DNA from: Pseudoalteromonas flavipulchra NCIMB 2033 = ATCC BAA-314
Lineage (GTDB): Bacteria; Pseudomonadota; Gammaproteobacteria; Enterobacterales; Alteromonadaceae
NCBI GenBank assembly: GCA_000814665.1
Contig: JWIH01000008.1
Location: 1-56,718 of the forward strand
Reading direction: 5' to 3'
DNA: 56,718 nt
In this document: positions 56,501 to 56,718 of the stretch, in pieces
Layout of the letters: each line of letters opens with the position of its first letter
How positions within the stretch are numbered: the first letter of the stretch is position 1
Program-made: the position numbers and the translations under genes
The notes under the pieces: model-generated
Database searches by the model: none
What the model was told of the DNA's origin: nothing
The model's input: only the letters and a program-made list of their open reading frames with translations

Positions 56501-56718
56501 CTAGTGTTGGCTCGGGACAATGGAGAAAACAACAGCCAGCTGGTCGCTTATCTAGTGGTTGGCGACAGTGAAAGGGAAACAGGGGCCTTGATAGAGGATG
56601 TTAAGGGGCATATCCGTCAGGCTTTACCGGAGTACATGGTGCCGTCGGCGTATATGATACTGGAAGCTTTGCCGTTGACAGCGAATGGTAAAGTCAATGT
56701 TAAGGCACTGCCGGAGCC
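50546..56718 (+). CDS. NRPS-F (partial, runs off window): degenerate C10-A10(Ala)-T-C11-A11(Thr)-...
   Basis: The visible part is about 2057 residues, starting at an ATG overlapping the NRPS-E stop. There is no TubC-like docking domain; the first 35 residues are MNINNNNKMGSTA... and lead straight into C10. C10 has HAMACDP (163-169) where the others have HHIASDG, so the catalytic second His is Ala164 and the Gly is Pro169. It also differs in other conserved places (GTQADNRQ, GGLMNFL). A10 (TSGSTG at 646) is nearly identical to A1, DLFNNALTYK, alanine. T10 has Ser1035. C11 (HHIASDG at 1225) and A11 (motif at 1704; DFWNVGMVHK, threonine) are near-copies of C9-A9. The window ends in the A10 motif of A11, so the following carrier and any terminal domain are unseen. 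Confidence 0.92.
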   Translation, partial: MNINNNNKMGSTALSSFIGQAYGEMIGGDNELSFSQSRVWLQDQLSGGSHHLNLAVALTLSGSLNQASLQRAFDLLLVRHQSLHTCFQVGENDSVIPVFLQALSLEMPVTDLSDMAAGAREAEIATLLSAEVGRPFDLARDLMLRAHLLKVAADEHILLVISHAMACDPSSMKVLLNELGVMYSASEQGKEKPLTPITLKYSDYARWQRYGLQTGVFDQQLAYWEQQLKGLPLVHGLPLDHPRPAIQTFNGDVHVSTLDQASHELLAALCREQGTSLFAGLHAVFSILMSRYSNIDDIVIGTQADNRQHSGAAGLIGGLMNFLVLRSNLAGDPDFFEVLALSRETIQQAYEHQQLPFECVIKQQQLKSGLSHSPLFQVMMTLQQEDESCLVLPGIEVSELKLKGVGSTQFDLSLNILEKAQGLELAWEFNTDLFNQETIQQMARHFEVLLSALSQSPNRHVFGHELVTEQERQQLLHGWNNTETDWPSNRCIHEFFEARVSLHPEQEAVLCNGASLTYDDLNRRANQLAHYLKAQGVKPETLVGVCVERSLDMVVAILAILKAGGAYLPLDPDYPESRLAYMLSDSGVDIVLTQSQVLDSLPFLESWALCLDDAQLAIRLTAMPSDNLSVSSVGLCAEHLAYVIYTSGSTGKPKGVMVEHRNTAALLAWALDFYSRETLGCVLASTSMCFDLSIFEIFAPLAAGGSVLIVKNILNFFETDALDKVTLVNTVPSAAKVLLSGKKLPVKLKTINLAGEALKQDLVDSLYQAGFSSVYDLYGPSEDTTYSTYKLRTAKGRASIGTGIANTQLYVLTQSGQLAPKGVSGELYIGGAGLTRGYLNRPELNDEKFVTNPFYDGLGSNNSKRLYRTGDLVRWLPSGELEYLGRIDHQVKVRGYRIELGEIEHVLEECDGIKEAVVLAREAGNNDKRLVGYLVATGADSHEARLIEEARQHARKTLPDYMVPSAFVLLEHLPLTANGKVDRNALPEPEASSLSGAYVAPQTVTEKTLCRIWQEILLLERVGIQDNFFELGGHSLLVTKLVARCSEAFEVTLPLREIFNQPKLAALAAFIDSCDRGLQGPPLLPVSREQALPLSYAQQRLWLLDKIDGGSAHYNMPAALKLTGTLNQDALKQAFSAIVARHESLRTCFIGGDDGEPIQVLQEADTFDIPFTDLSTLTTGIREAEIAEVIAKEAVSAFDLSQDLMLRTRLLKVSDLEHILLVTMHHIASDGWSMGILVNEFSQLYRAYVQGEEASLAPLAIQYGDYAYWQRQWLQGDVLEQQLDYWQNQLSYLPVVHSLPLDYARPMVQSFTGDVHASSLDKNDVARLTALCQSHGATLFMGLHAAFSVLLSRYSNEQDIVVGTPVANREQSEIAELIGFFVNTLVLRSDLSGSPSFHDLLGQSKRCLLDAYDHQQVPFEQIVDRLQPERSLSHSPLFQVMLSLQNNDQGSLSLPGLELSMVEGGGQTAKFDLTLNMAEEAGGLGLYWEFNTAVFKDETIVRMAEHFEVLLSALLQSPERDVFSHELVTSREREQLLASSQDIECLTSCLHELFEEQAARHPEKIALVYEASRLSYGELNRRANQLARYLTAQGVKPDTLVGLCVERSLETVVGMLAILKAGGAYVPLDPANPQSRLTYMLEDSGVQTVLTSQAVLAQLPVLADKALCLDDEAVQAQLSDMSVQNLSVSSLGLASHHLAYVIYTSGSTGQPKGVLVQHNNVTRLLGTSQAHFDFSEADVWTLFHSYAFDFSVWEIWGALAYGGRLVIVPYWVSRSSGDFYQLLVQEKVTVLNQTPSAFNLLIAEDSRRDEPLALRYVVFGGEALNFTQLKPWVARHGDNTPELVNMYGITETTVHVTYRRIREQDLTQGRGASLIGKPLADLDILLLNEKQVLVPDGIGGEMYVSGHGVSRGYLNREELSAERFVCLPGQGVKRFYRTGDLARRQEGGELEYLGRIDHQVKVRGFRIELGEIEHALATHSDIQEALVLARDNGENNSQLVAYLVVGDSERETGALIEDVKGHIRQALPEYMVPSAYMILEALPLTANGKVNVKALPE
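52016..53479 (+). repeat. A1/A10 duplicated block, copy 2
   Basis: Second copy of the alanine A domain. Inside it, 53306-53328 differs from A1 but is identical to the corresponding stretch of A3 (28102-28124), like a small conversion patch. Confidence 0.9.
53672..56718 (+). repeat. Module 9/11 duplicated block, copy 2 (continues past window end)
   Basis: Near-identical to 47181-50236. Protein differences seen include STHYN/SAHYN, ALRQAF/ALKQAF, RARLLK/RTRLLK, SDIARL/NDVARL, TVQGVK/TAQGVK and a three-residue shortening of the linker before CLHELFE. The right boundary is outside the window. Confidence 0.92.

Noticed and set aside
41883..56718. The near-identical NRPS blocks as pure assembly artefacts
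   Set aside because: The copies carry distinct substitutions, one 9-base indel, different flanks and different breakpoints, which argues for real duplication; only long reads can fully exclude an artefact.
18707..56718. A CRISPR array or tandem short-repeat region to explain the repeats
   Set aside because: The repeats are kilobase-scale, protein-coding and domain-aligned; no short regularly spaced repeats were seen.

Overview
The window looks like chromosomal DNA of a marine gammaproteobacterium, probably of the Alteromonadales (Pseudoalteromonas/Thalassomonas/Colwellia-like). This rests on the rRNA sequences, the moderately AT-rich composition and the gene families; no species can be named from the sequence alone.

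Layout. 1-1055: the 3' end of an rRNA operon (23S end, 5S, strong terminator). 1239-3304: a divergent AraC regulator / MFS transporter pair. 3339-6720: a graveyard of broken mobile DNA (S24 repressor tail, IS66-, IS5- and IS3-family remnants) around one intact TauD/SyrP-like Fe(II)/2-oxoglutarate oxygenase. 6883-13889 (minus strand): an aminotransferase, a lipoprotein and a MacAB-like pump (adaptor, ATPase, large FtsX-type permease). 14240-18315 (plus strand): a periplasmic penicillin-acylase-family Ntn hydrolase and a SyrD/PvdE-like peptide exporter. 18707-56718 (plus strand): six non-ribosomal peptide synthetase (NRPS) genes, called here NRPS-A to NRPS-F. The last runs off the window.

Assembly line read from the sequence: A = Cstarter-A1-T; B = dock-C2-A2-T-[dual E/C]3-A3-T-[dual E/C]4-A4-T; C = dock-C5-A5-T; D = dock-C6-A6-T-C7-A7-T; E = dock-C8-A8-T-C9-A9-T; F = C10(degenerate)-A10-T-C11-A11 (cut). 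Specificity codes read by eye: A1 Ala, A2 Ser, A3 and A4 identical but unassigned (DAKNMGLINK), A5 4-hydroxyphenylglycine-like (DIFHFGLILK), A6 basic-residue-like but lacking the A10-motif lysine, A7 and A8 Ile, A9 Thr, A10 Ala, A11 Thr. A working linear prediction is acyl-Ala-DSer-DX-X-Hpg-(basic?)-Ile-Ile-Thr-Ala-Thr-..., with termination outside the window.

How the genes fit together. Between NRPS-C, which carries the Hpg-type A5, and NRPS-D lie a hydroxymandelate-oxidase-like FMN enzyme and a very small one-domain relative of hydroxymandelate synthase. With the aminotransferase at 6883-8124 they form a plausible 4-hydroxyphenylglycine supply route. The starter C domain, exporter and acylase suggest an N-acylated precursor that is exported and deacylated in the periplasm, with the MacAB-like pump as a second export step.

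Most notable observations: the one-domain hydroxymandelate-synthase candidate; A6 with Lys517 replaced by Thr; the C10 domain that lost its catalytic His together with the missing docking domain of NRPS-F; and four pairs of near-identical NRPS segments with different breakpoints, plus a chimeric A4, showing recent internal recombination.
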